NCBI GenBank assembly: GCA_024694565.1
Contig: JAILJR010000192.1
Location: 1-64,000, forward strand
Source of the DNA: Butyrivibrio sp.
Lineage (GTDB): Bacteria > Bacillota > Clostridia > Lachnospirales > Lachnospiraceae
DNA: 64,000 nt
Reading direction: 5' to 3'
Of this stretch, positions 52,009 through 60,586 are shown piece after piece. Within the stretch, counting starts at the first letter, position 1. Every line of letters starts with the position of its first letter. The translations under genes were made by a program, and so were the position numbers. Under the pieces are notes generated by a model. That model saw only the letters and a program-made list of their open reading frames with translations. It searched no databases and was not told the origin of the DNA.

Positions 52009-53595
52009 TCAGTCTACTTCCATCTCGTCTTTTGCCTCTGCATTATCAGATGTCGACTCGTGGTACTCCTTCTCCGTGTTGACATTCCAGATATTGCTCC
52101 TGTCCTTGCGGCCGCTTATGATATTGCGCACTGCCTCGAAGGAGGTACACATTGAGTGGTCGATATTGTTGTATCTGTGCTGACCGTTTCGTCCTACACA
52201 GTAGAGGTTGTCGATAGTGTTGAGATAGTCAACCAGCTTGTCCATCTCATCATAGGTGTCAAAATAGGCGGGATAAGCCTTCTTGACTCTCTCCATGTGA
52301 TAGTCGATAACCTGCTTGGGGCTGCTGATGAGGTTTAAGGTAACCATCTCCGAGATTGCCATCTTTGCAAACTGATCCTCTGTCATGTTCCACATCGAAT
52401 CACCCTCAAAACAGAAATACTCAAGTCCCACCCACACAGTATTCTCAAGGTCCTTGACAAGATATGGTGACCAGTTGTTGTAGATCTGGAAACGTCCCAT
52501 CTTAACAGTTCTGTCCTGAACATATACCCAGTTGTCAGGGACAATATTGCCGATAGTCCTGATATTGGTCTTATTCCTGAGGTTGAGCTTTGGTACAAGA
52601 ACGCCAAGAGTCATGTAGTCACGATAAGGAAGCCCGGCAGCTATCCTGGCTGCATCTGCAGGAACATCATTCATACCTGCGATCAGGTCCTTTACCGGCA
52701 TGGAGCTGATCACTACATCGCCGTCCATTGTCGTTTCTTTTCCGTCCACAAGGTAGGTTACGCCCTTTATGTGAGCGCCACTCTTGCGGATGCCAACCAC
52801 CTTGGCATTCATTATGATCTTACCGCCAAGCTTCTCAATCTCCTCGGCGGTCACTTCCCACAGCTGTCCCGGACCAAGCTTGGGGTAAGAAAACTCCTCA
52901 ATAAGTGAGGTCTCAACCTTTCCGCCCTTCTTTCCGGATTTTTTCATAAATGCATTCTTCAGAACTGCAAGAATTGATACACCCTTTACCCTCTGAGCGC
53001 CCCATGAGGGGTCGATCTCTGAAGGATGCCTTCCCCAAAGATTCTCTGTGTAGTACTCAAAGAACATGGAATACAGCTTCTTGCCGAAGCGGTTTACATA
53101 GAAATCCTCAAGAGATTTCTCCTCTCTCTTGAAAAGCATGGCATGAAGATATGAAAAGCCGCATTCTATGGTCTTTACAAGACCCATATTCTTGAAGGTC
53201 TCGGCCTTTAATGAAATAGGATAATCATAGAATTTTTTGTCAAAAAAGATCCTGGAGACCCTGTTGCGCCTGAGCATAACCCTGTCTGTCTTCTCAGGGT
53301 CAGGCCCGCCCTTCTTCATCTTCATTGGTCTGTTCAGCACGATATCATCATATGTCGGAGAACCCTGCTGAGGAAGCATATTCTCCCACCATTCATTGAC
53401 CTCAGGGACCTTGGAAAAGAACCTGTGGCCTCCCATGTCCATTCGGTTTCCCTTATAGTTCACGGTTCTTGATATTCCGCCAAACTTGTCTGTCTCCTCA
53501 AGGATAGTAACCTCGTAATCCTTTGACTTTGTCAAAAGCTCATAAGCAGCTGTAAGTCCTGCGGGTCCCGCTCCGATGATAAGCGCTTTTTTCAT
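52009..53595 (-). CDS. FAD-dependent oxidoreductase, UDP-galactopyranose-mutase-like fold
   Basis: A 528-residue flavoprotein. [18 protein letters not shown] binds FAD at the N-terminus, [22 protein letters not shown] near residue 43 follows, then [13 protein letters not shown] near 188 and a C-terminal [18 protein letters not shown] segment. The amine-oxidase/protoporphyrinogen-oxidase superfamily contains such proteins in polysaccharide clusters, where they are sometimes compared with UDP-galactopyranose mutase. The actual reaction is unknown. The start at 53595 has AAGGAA 6 bases upstream. Confidence 0.82.
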   Translation of the reverse strand: MKKALIIGAGPAGLTAAYELLTKSKDYEVTILEETDKFGGISRTVNYKGNRMDMGGHRFFSKVPEVNEWWENMLPQQGSPTYDDIVLNRPMKMKKGGPDPEKTDRVMLRRNRVSRIFFDKKFYDYPISLKAETFKNMGLVKTIECGFSYLHAMLFKREEKSLEDFYVNRFGKKLYSMFFEYYTENLWGRHPSEIDPSWGAQRVKGVSILAVLKNAFMKKSGKKGGKVETSLIEEFSYPKLGPGQLWEVTAEEIEKLGGKIIMNAKVVGIRKSGAHIKGVTYLVDGKETTMDGDVVISSMPVKDLIAGMNDVPADAARIAAGLPYRDYMTLGVLVPKLNLRNKTNIRTIGNIVPDNWVYVQDRTVKMGRFQIYNNWSPYLVKDLENTVWVGLEYFCFEGDSMWNMTEDQFAKMAISEMVTLNLISSPKQVIDYHMERVKKAYPAYFDTYDEMDKLVDYLNTIDNLYCVGRNGQHRYNNIDHSMCTSFEAVRNIISGRKDRSNIWNVNTEKEYHESTSDNAEAKDEMEVD

Positions 53596-53781
53596 ACTAT
53601 ATTCCTTCCTGATAAGGTTATTATTTGTCACAAAAACATCAAACTTAGTTTAACATATGGAAAGAGGCAAGGCAACCTGATGTCTGCCTCCGTCGGCCCT
53701 TCATATCCAATTTAGTTGCCGGCAGGAGCAGGGAGGAACAGGTATAAATCTCCCGGGGGCTTCGCTTTTACTTCATCCGTT

Positions 53782-55209
53782 TCAGTCCTGTCCGTCAGCC
53801 AAATTGCAGCCTGTTATTTTGATAAGCCACACTGAAAGAGCGAAGAATGTAATCGCTATCTCCCTGTACTCCATTGGAGGGTGGACAGCCGTGTGGTTTC
53901 GAACCAGAAGATAGTAAATAAACGGTATTGCTGCAATCATGAGATAGATACTGTTTGGTCTCAGATTGGATTTTATTGTGCTCAAAATTGCATTCCGGCC
54001 ATCTGCAGGGCCTGATACAACGCCCGTCGCAAAGCCTGATCCAGAATCAGCTGCAAAGCCCGATACGTCGTCCGGTGCTTTCCGGGCTTCAATCCCGGAT
54101 GCACGCTTTCTGTATAACCTGATGACGCCGGCGGTCATAACAAAGAGCATCAGGAATATTACTATGAGCATGGACCTGTCGCAGGCGATACCAAAAACCA
54201 CTTTGAGGACTGCGCCGAAGGATGTATCCCCTACTTCGCCGAAATCTGTCTGGGTGCCGGCGCGGTAAAGGACCCGGGAAATGCCGTCCTGTATTGTGTT
54301 GTCATCGGTCAGAAGCTCGCAGATTATCCACTTTCCTGCCCACATTCCCACGTACCCAAAGAGCCAGGAAAAAGTGCACTCTGCCATGTGAAACAGACGC
54401 AGCTTCAAGGATGGCCACTCAAGCACAATGCACATGGCAACAAGCGGGAAGCACAGTGCAACGACAGGGTAGGTGTACAGGTCGAAATACGCAACTGCTA
54501 TTCCGTTCAGCGCCCATAATACATAGCGCCGGCTTGCAGTCATTGTCCGATAGTGCCTTAGTATGATCAGCATATTGACAAGTGTAACCACATACACCGG
54601 GGCGAGGTTAAAGGACAAGCCCATAGAAATCGGCGACATGACAAGAGCAGAAAGCGTAAAAGCAAAGGACAGGGAGCGCCCGTACTTTGACAGCTCCAGG
54701 ATAACCGCAACAAACAGCAGCATCTCGATAGAAAAAAGCAGGATTTTCAGTTGTCCGTAGCCCAATATCTCAAGTCCCGGCAAAAGAAATATAAGATAAC
54801 CATGCCAGTATCTTGAATAGTTGTAAATTGACTCAGGCAAATATTTATCCCCTGCCAGAACCTTAAGCAGGTTGTCAGGCATATATACATCCTCTATCTC
54901 AAGATGGGGATTTTTCATGGCATTTTCAAGTACCGAGCCATAGGGCCTGAAAACTGCAGTGTTGAGCATGAGTGAATCAGTGTAGACGTCGAGCCAGCCA
55001 ATGCCCAGCTCATCCGTTCCTCCCCATTCAGCCCAGTTATAGAGGATATTTCCTCCGAACATATGCCTTGAATCACTTACATTGTTGAAGATTCTCTCCG
55101 TCGGCAGCGAATAAGCTGCAAGCATCAAAAGAGCGCCTGCAATCACAGACGCTACTGTCACAACAAAAATCCTCATAAACTGACGAAGTTTAAGATCGCC
55201 TTTAAACAT
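53782..55209 (-). CDS. Polytopic membrane protein, GT-C-like
   Basis: A 475-residue protein with about ten membrane segments. A long first outer loop (about 30-135) contains LYNWAEWGGTDELGIGWLD with several acidic residues, and a Ser/Gly-rich stretch near 390 (SGFAADSGSGF) lies between membrane parts. GT-C architecture is likely; the family is not recognised. The start at 55209 has AGGAG 5 bases upstream; the longer open frame lacks a start site. It lies between the lipoprotein SGNH hydrolase and the oxidoreductase. Confidence 0.65.
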   Translation of the reverse strand: MFKGDLKLRQFMRIFVVTVASVIAGALLMLAAYSLPTERIFNNVSDSRHMFGGNILYNWAEWGGTDELGIGWLDVYTDSLMLNTAVFRPYGSVLENAMKNPHLEIEDVYMPDNLLKVLAGDKYLPESIYNYSRYWHGYLIFLLPGLEILGYGQLKILLFSIEMLLFVAVILELSKYGRSLSFAFTLSALVMSPISMGLSFNLAPVYVVTLVNMLIILRHYRTMTASRRYVLWALNGIAVAYFDLYTYPVVALCFPLVAMCIVLEWPSLKLRLFHMAECTFSWLFGYVGMWAGKWIICELLTDDNTIQDGISRVLYRAGTQTDFGEVGDTSFGAVLKVVFGIACDRSMLIVIFLMLFVMTAGVIRLYRKRASGIEARKAPDDVSGFAADSGSGFATGVVSGPADGRNAILSTIKSNLRPNSIYLMIAAIPFIYYLLVRNHTAVHPPMEYREIAITFFALSVWLIKITGCNLADGQD

Positions 55210-55409
55210 AATATCTCCTAAAATGCTCACCCCGGCGCAAGGGTACAATCCATTTCCTTTGCCTTTTCGGCAGCTGAATTGCAGCACCTCCCCGCCCGGG
55301 CGAGCTTTCTTAGTCATTGACGACTGATGACAACGCGGCAGCCGGAATAATTATCGGTGGATTTGTATCGGTTATTTATTGTCCGGTGTACAGGAACCAC
55401 TCGCCACAA

Positions 55410-56696
55410 TTAACCAAACAGTTCCAGAGCCTGCTCCGAAGGCTGGGCGAGAGGGAATTTGCCCTTGATATATTTCTCCCAGGATTCAGGGAAGTACTCC
55501 TTCATCATAAGCTCATCATACCTGTAATCTTCCTCAGGGTCAAACTCCGCAATATTGATATAGTCTGTCTCAAGATAGCAGTAAGGTTCGTTTCCTTCTA
55601 TGAAATTTACATAGTGGGCAAGGAGTCTTCCCATGATCTGCCTTCCCTTCAGTGACAGATGAAGATTGTCCGAAAGATACTGGTCAGCCGTGTCAAGGTA
55701 GAGATCACACTTGGTCATGAACATACCGTCAAAGATGTAGGTTTCCTTGTCCTGTGAGACATTCTGCACCTTCTGTGCATACTGGGACAAAGTGCCGATA
55801 CCATTGCTCACAATGTATGAGTCACCGATATATGTCCCGTCGTTGTCAACATAAATACCGTAAAACGGAGTCATGAGAAGTATCTTCGCCTTGGGGCTTA
55901 TCTCCCTCAATACGTCTATTCCCATGCACATGGCATTGTAAAGAGCTCTTGTCTGGTCCTGCTCATACGCCGAGTTGTCCAGTGCAATACCGTTTAAAAA
56001 GTCATTCGTCCCATATGAAAGGAAATAGTAATCAACATCCTTGGGATTGATCGAATTCATTGTCTGGAGTATTCCCGGGTAAGGAGCGAGTGACGCCTCC
56101 CTGTCTGACATTCCCGCAAAGGCATATACCATGCCAAGGAAGCAGTTTGATGTCATACTTCCGGGATCATTATTTGTATTGGACTTTTCAAGCGTGGCTG
56201 TTGTTCCGCCTATAGCCATATTGTAGATATTGGACTTTGGTATTCTCCTTCCTATCTGGGAAGGTATATCCGTGTGATCATCCCTGCCGTTGGCAAGCTG
56301 GCTGTCTCCAAAAAAGACAATATTCACAGGTTTTATCTTGTCATAAAGGCTCTGTAGATGCTCCTGGTAGCTTGCCTCTGCCGCAGCCGCATCAGAAGCT
56401 GCCGCTGCTGCTGCCAAAGACGCCGCCTCTGCTGCGTCATCAGAAGCTCCGGTTACCGCCTTGTCCCCCTCGAGTATTGGTTCAAACAGCTCATTTTTAC
56501 TTACAACAACGGTCGATGCTGCCATGCTGGCATATTCCTCTGCCAGCGATGCCGCCTCGGATGCCCTGTCACTAAAATACTCCGTAGCCTTGGCAGCCTC
56601 CGTATCCGCTCCCTCGCATCCGGCAGCCAGAATCGAAACTGCCGAAAGACATGCAACCAATATCATATTCTTTTTTTTCATAAATCTTTTTCTCAT
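55410..56696 (-). CDS. SGNH/GDSL hydrolase, predicted lipoprotein
   Basis: A 428-residue protein with a lipoprotein signal (LAAGC, Cys at about residue 27), an Ala/Ser/Glu-rich helical linker (about 28-115) and an SGNH domain: FFGDSQLANG near 127 (Ser), AIGGTTA near 160 (Gly), YGTND near 228 (Asn) and SDNLHLS near 344 (Asp/His). All catalytic positions are present, so it may be a surface deacetylase or esterase acting on the glycan acylated by the MBOAT pair. AGGAG is 8 bases before the ATG. Confidence 0.88.
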   Translation of the reverse strand: MRKRFMKKKNMILVACLSAVSILAAGCEGADTEAAKATEYFSDRASEAASLAEEYASMAASTVVVSKNELFEPILEGDKAVTGASDDAAEAASLAAAAAASDAAAAEASYQEHLQSLYDKIKPVNIVFFGDSQLANGRDDHTDIPSQIGRRIPKSNIYNMAIGGTTATLEKSNTNNDPGSMTSNCFLGMVYAFAGMSDREASLAPYPGILQTMNSINPKDVDYYFLSYGTNDFLNGIALDNSAYEQDQTRALYNAMCMGIDVLREISPKAKILLMTPFYGIYVDNDGTYIGDSYIVSNGIGTLSQYAQKVQNVSQDKETYIFDGMFMTKCDLYLDTADQYLSDNLHLSLKGRQIMGRLLAHYVNFIEGNEPYCYLETDYINIAEFDPEEDYRYDELMMKEYFPESWEKYIKGKFPLAQPSEQALELFG

Positions 56697-56774
56697 ATAT
56701 TGTACTCCTCACTTCTATCCCCTATTCTATCATTTCAAATGGATTTGAAAACACTTTAGCTGAAAAATTAAGAA

Positions 56775-56821
56775 AATCTGCCGCTAATCTTAAGAAAGTC
56801 TTAAGAAATTAACGGCAGATT
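56775..56821 (-). terminator. Terminator after the polyprenyl-phosphate GT2
   Basis: AATCTGCCG with its complement CGGCAGATT, plus inner TCTTAAGA/TCTTAAGA pairing, makes a long hairpin 11 bases past the stop codon at 56832. TTTTCTTAATTTTTC follows on the minus strand. Confidence 0.8.
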
Positions 56822-56831
56822 GATAATTCAT

Positions 56832-57779
56832 TTACTCTTTTTTAGCCAAATCCATCTCCTTGTGCCTCTGAAGCATATTGAGCTGCATCTCAAACTCTCT
56901 CCTGTTGTTTATGGCAAGAGTCGACAGTATGATCCCCGCAAACATGGACAGCGCCGCCGCCATCATCACAAAGCAGCAGACAATAAGTGTCGGAAACCTG
57001 GGAACTGTGTGTGTCAGCCAGAATTCCTGCAGTATCGGGATAAAGAAAATGATTGAGATAAGCGCAAGAAATGCTGCAATTATGCTAAAGAACCCAAAGG
57101 GCTTATAGCTCCTGTAAAGCCTTGCGATAGTCTTTAGAACCTTAAAGCCGTCCGCATAGGTGTTGAGCTTGGAAACAGAGCCCTCCGGTCTGTCACGGTA
57201 ATCAATGACCACGTTGTCGATCTGCATGTTGTTGTATACGGCATGTATGGTCATCTCAGTCTCTATCTCAAATCCCTTGGAAAGCACCGGAAAGGTCTTT
57301 ACAAACTCATACGAGAACGCCCTAAAGCCTGTCATGATGTCCCTGATATTGCAGCCAAAGAGCTTGTTTATACTGCCTCTCACCAGATTGTTTCCAAAGT
57401 TGTGGAAGGGTCTCTTGTTCTCCTGATAATAGGTGGATGAGAGCCGATCCCCCACCACCATGTCTGCGTTGTGGTTAAGGACAAGTTCGACCATCTCGGG
57501 AGCCGCCTCCATCGGATAGGTGTCATCTCCGTCCACCATCACATAGACAAGAGCATCGATCTCACGGAACATACGCCTTATGACATTTCCCTTCCCCTGC
57601 ATGTACTCGTTGCGGACGACTGCACCGGCCTCTTTTGCTATCTCGTAGGTCCTGTCCTTTGAGTTATTGTTGTAGACGTAAATCGTCGCCTCGGGAAGAG
57701 CAGCCTTCGCATCGGCAATGACCTTTCCTATGGTCTTCTCCTCATTGTAACAGGGTATCAAAACCGCTATCTTGTCCAA
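56832..57779 (-). CDS. Polyprenyl-phosphate GT2 glycosyltransferase (DPM1/GtrB-like)
   Basis: A 315-residue GT2: VLIPCYNEEKTIG near the N-terminus, YNNNSKDRT, VMVDGDDTYP near 84 (metal-binding Asp), MTGFRAFS near 150 and GFEIETEM near 168, followed by two C-terminal membrane segments (about 225-245 and 262-285). Such enzymes put glucose, mannose or another sugar on polyprenyl phosphate for use by GT-C enzymes outside. It is the only one of this type here and could feed all the GT-C-like proteins. The start is a TTG 7 bases after GGAGG. Confidence 0.88.
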   Translation of the reverse strand: MDKIAVLIPCYNEEKTIGKVIADAKAALPEATIYVYNNNSKDRTYEIAKEAGAVVRNEYMQGKGNVIRRMFREIDALVYVMVDGDDTYPMEAAPEMVELVLNHNADMVVGDRLSSTYYQENKRPFHNFGNNLVRGSINKLFGCNIRDIMTGFRAFSYEFVKTFPVLSKGFEIETEMTIHAVYNNMQIDNVVIDYRDRPEGSVSKLNTYADGFKVLKTIARLYRSYKPFGFFSIIAAFLALISIIFFIPILQEFWLTHTVPRFPTLIVCCFVMMAAALSMFAGIILSTLAINNRREFEMQLNMLQRHKEMDLAKKE

Positions 57780-57883
57780 AATACTTCCTCCAGAATACCT
57801 TTAGCGTTAAGTCCGGCCACCTGCCGGAATATCATCTTTAAAACATGTTTTTTATAATTTTCAGCTACAGCTCTGACCGCTTA

Positions 57884-58903
57884 TCACTTTATGCCGTCAT
57901 CGCTGTTGTTCTTTTTTCCGATCTTCATTCTCTCGTGACCGCCGATCTTATTTGCAGCCTCCTGATTGCCGCTGAGGATCGCATTTACAAGCTGCATCCT
58001 GAAGCCTGCGTCAATGAAATCACAGTGTCTGCAGAACGGATAGTTCTGACGGCCCTCTGCGATCTTTCTCCTAACCGCCTGAAACTTTTCAGAACCCCAT
58101 GCTTCCTTCAGAGTCATCTTGTTCAGATCACCGAAATCCGTGGTCTCGAAGTTGTCACAGCAGCACAGTCCCATCTTGCCGTTCGGCATTATCCACATAT
58201 CAGTGAAGGGCAAAAGACAGGTTTCTCTTATCACCTTCTCCGTCTCCTTCTTGTTTGGCGCCGAACCCGCACGGTTCGTGAGGACCTCCTGGAGATATCT
58301 CATCTGAATCTGGATGTCCAGATCCTTGAACTCATCAGGATGAGCCTTTACATAGTCATAGATCTCCTGAAGATTCTTGTGAAGCTTCATCTCAAGTGAA
58401 TAGTTGTTGATGATGAGCTGGTTGATGTATGGAGCTATCTCCTTCACATTCTCAATCGTCAGGATAAGGCCGTTCGTAGACATGAAAATAAAGCTGTCCG
58501 GGAGCTTCTCCCTGGCATATTTGTGCCTCTCCACTATCTTGGTATCAAGCCATGGCTCGTTGTTTCCGTAAAGAGTCAGATGTCCCTTGTAGCCCCAGTC
58601 TGCGAGCTGGTCTATAATGCTCCTGTAAAGATCATCGTCAATCTTGGCAAGCGGTCTCTTCTCAGCATGAACATTTGCTGTGCAGAAGGCACAGGTTGAA
58701 TTGCATCTGTTGATAGTCTCAATATTCACCACATTTGGCATAGGAACTTCACTTGCATTAAGGAAATAATCGCAATAAGCCTTCTGAGACTTGGACCTTG
58801 TGATGAACTGCAGCTTAAGATATGCATTGCTGGCAAGCATCGGAAAATGCTTTCTGGCAAACCAGCCGAACTTTCCCATAAAACTGTTAACTCTTATTGG
58901 CAT
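57884..58903 (-). CDS. Radical SAM/SPASM protein
   Basis: A 339-residue enzyme. CNSTCAFC near residue 67 is the C-x3-C-x2-C site for the SAM-cleaving iron-sulfur cluster, and YGNNEPWLD near 112 is a typical core motif. The C-terminus has a SPASM-like cysteine set (CLLPFTDMWIMPNGKMGLCCC near 230 and PFCRHCD near 292), which would hold a further cluster. It acts in the cytoplasm on an unknown substrate. In a glycan locus, sugar epimerisation, deoxygenation or amino-group chemistry are options. GAGGAG is 5 bases before the ATG, and the leader carries the motif shared with relQ. Confidence 0.88.
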   Translation of the reverse strand: MPIRVNSFMGKFGWFARKHFPMLASNAYLKLQFITRSKSQKAYCDYFLNASEVPMPNVVNIETINRCNSTCAFCTANVHAEKRPLAKIDDDLYRSIIDQLADWGYKGHLTLYGNNEPWLDTKIVERHKYAREKLPDSFIFMSTNGLILTIENVKEIAPYINQLIINNYSLEMKLHKNLQEIYDYVKAHPDEFKDLDIQIQMRYLQEVLTNRAGSAPNKKETEKVIRETCLLPFTDMWIMPNGKMGLCCCDNFETTDFGDLNKMTLKEAWGSEKFQAVRRKIAEGRQNYPFCRHCDFIDAGFRMQLVNAILSGNQEAANKIGGHERMKIGKKNNSDDGIK

Positions 58904-58935
58904 TTTTACTCCTCCTCAATAAACATATGTTTATA

Positions 58936-59014
58936 TCTGATGATGACCCCGGCAAAAGATCAATATGTTCATGCCCTCGATACACTATAGGCTTTTGTCA
59001 GTGCCATAATCTGA
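58936..59014. repeat. Short palindromic element, deletion form of 38278-38492
   Basis: TCTGATGATG-CCCCGGCAAAA matches the left end of the 215-bp element, and CAATATGTTCATGCCCTCGATACACTATAGGCTTTT with CATAATCTGA matches its right end; the inner 130 bases are absent. It lies between the radical SAM gene and a GT-C-like gene. Confidence 0.8.
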
Positions 59015-59022
59015 TTTTCATC

Positions 59023-60585
59023 TCAGTTCTCCCAGGCGGGATTCTGATTTCTCCGGTACAAGTAGTAAGTCTGGTCAAAATTGTAAAACTCACACCGCTC
59101 CTTCATTACAAGATCATATCTGTCGCCTGTTCCCTCGGCCTCATACTCACTTGTCACCACAAAATCAGCTTCACCGCTGTGAAGGTACTGCTTCTGATAC
59201 TCCAGAACCTCTTCCATATTCAGTGTCTGTGTCTGAAAGTAATAGCAGATGGGTTCAACATCCAGAACAGTATAAAGTCCAACATCGAAGCTGAACTGAT
59301 TGATGATTCCCGGATGCTCGACGCCTGATTGTACAATATAATCCCTGAACTTGTAAAGCCAAAGATCCTCCGCCTTAAGCCCCATCACCCTGACATTCAT
59401 CGACAGCAGCCAGATCAGTCCCATCGACAGGGCAAAAGAAAAACCTGCAATCGGCACATATTGTTCAAGGAACCTTTCTATTATATAACAAAACGGAATA
59501 AATCCAAACAATACAAACGCATTAATTGGAAATGAATAGTAGGGCAGGCTCACACCTCCGATAAATATCACAAGTGTCAGGAAAAAGAACATCACCCCGA
59601 GGTTAATGAGCTCAATTATGCCGACCGGCACAAATACAGCCGTCCTCCCCTTCATGATTATCTCATCCTTCCTGACAAGAAAGGCCACCGCAGCTGCAAT
59701 AAAATAAACACCCCCGATAAATATCAGGACAAAGACAACCTCATTTCTGAAAAAGTGGTCCTTTAAAATCTCATATATTGCTGATGCTCTCTCTGCAAAA
59801 GTCAGCTTTTTTGAGTACTCGAAGACGTTTTTGTATATGTAGACATACATCCAGTCCCCAATCGCCCCGTTCACCCCAAAGTAAATGATCCAGGGAAGCG
59901 TTGCAGCAAGCATTCCGAAGAGAAATACAAAGCAGCTGGTAAAGGCTTTTCCGACGGCCTTTGCCCCCTGCGCAAAAAGATCTCCGAAAAAGACCATCGC
60001 CATCCATCCAAAGAAAAATCCAAGTGAGTTGAACTTGATGTTAAATACACAGCCCGCAAGTATCCCTCCGATAAATACTGTGGAATAGCTCATCAGAGAA
60101 TCTCTCTCCAGCCTGAAGTGCTTTACCGACAGGTAAAGCCCCCACATGATAAAGGGGAAAAGAAATTCCTCAGCACTTCCGCCCCACCAGAAATTGTTGG
60201 ACGAATAGATCACAGCTCCTGTAATTGGCATCAGAATATATGGAGAAGTCCTGGGATTTAAAAACAAACGGTAGATCTTCAGTATCGCCCACAGAGAAAA
60301 AAAAGCCGCGATCACCTCAAATACAAACACGCCTCTGAAGGTAGTCGGTGATATAAGAGATGAAAGACCATAGATAAAATACAGCATTATCCCCTTCTGG
60401 TCAAAGAGGTCCCTGTAGGGCACAAAGCCCCTGAATATACATTTCCCGACGGTGAAATAGCTGTTGGCGTCATCCCACAGGTTAAAGACGTAGAGAAATG
60501 AAGACCTTGAACAGAGCAGCATGATAAAGAAAGCGCAGAAAAGACTCCAGAGTATTCCCTTTGTCCCGCCCTCCTTAAACTCCAT
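59023..60585 (-). CDS. GT-C glycosyltransferase-like membrane protein (GT39-like)
   Basis: A 520-residue protein with about eleven membrane segments. The first outer loop LWDDANSYFTVGKCIFRGFVPYRDLFDQKG has the acidic pair and the PYRDxFDxKG motif widespread in GT39/PMT-like enzymes. A C-terminal outer domain of about 130 residues ends the protein. It probably moves a sugar from polyprenyl phosphate to a surface acceptor. The ATG at 60585 lies 2 bases after the TGA of the upstream gene, so translation is coupled. Confidence 0.78.
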   Translation of the reverse strand: MEFKEGGTKGILWSLFCAFFIMLLCSRSSFLYVFNLWDDANSYFTVGKCIFRGFVPYRDLFDQKGIMLYFIYGLSSLISPTTFRGVFVFEVIAAFFSLWAILKIYRLFLNPRTSPYILMPITGAVIYSSNNFWWGGSAEEFLFPFIMWGLYLSVKHFRLERDSLMSYSTVFIGGILAGCVFNIKFNSLGFFFGWMAMVFFGDLFAQGAKAVGKAFTSCFVFLFGMLAATLPWIIYFGVNGAIGDWMYVYIYKNVFEYSKKLTFAERASAIYEILKDHFFRNEVVFVLIFIGGVYFIAAAVAFLVRKDEIIMKGRTAVFVPVGIIELINLGVMFFFLTLVIFIGGVSLPYYSFPINAFVLFGFIPFCYIIERFLEQYVPIAGFSFALSMGLIWLLSMNVRVMGLKAEDLWLYKFRDYIVQSGVEHPGIINQFSFDVGLYTVLDVEPICYYFQTQTLNMEEVLEYQKQYLHSGEADFVVTSEYEAEGTGDRYDLVMKERCEFYNFDQTYYLYRRNQNPAWEN

Positions 60586-60586
60586 A

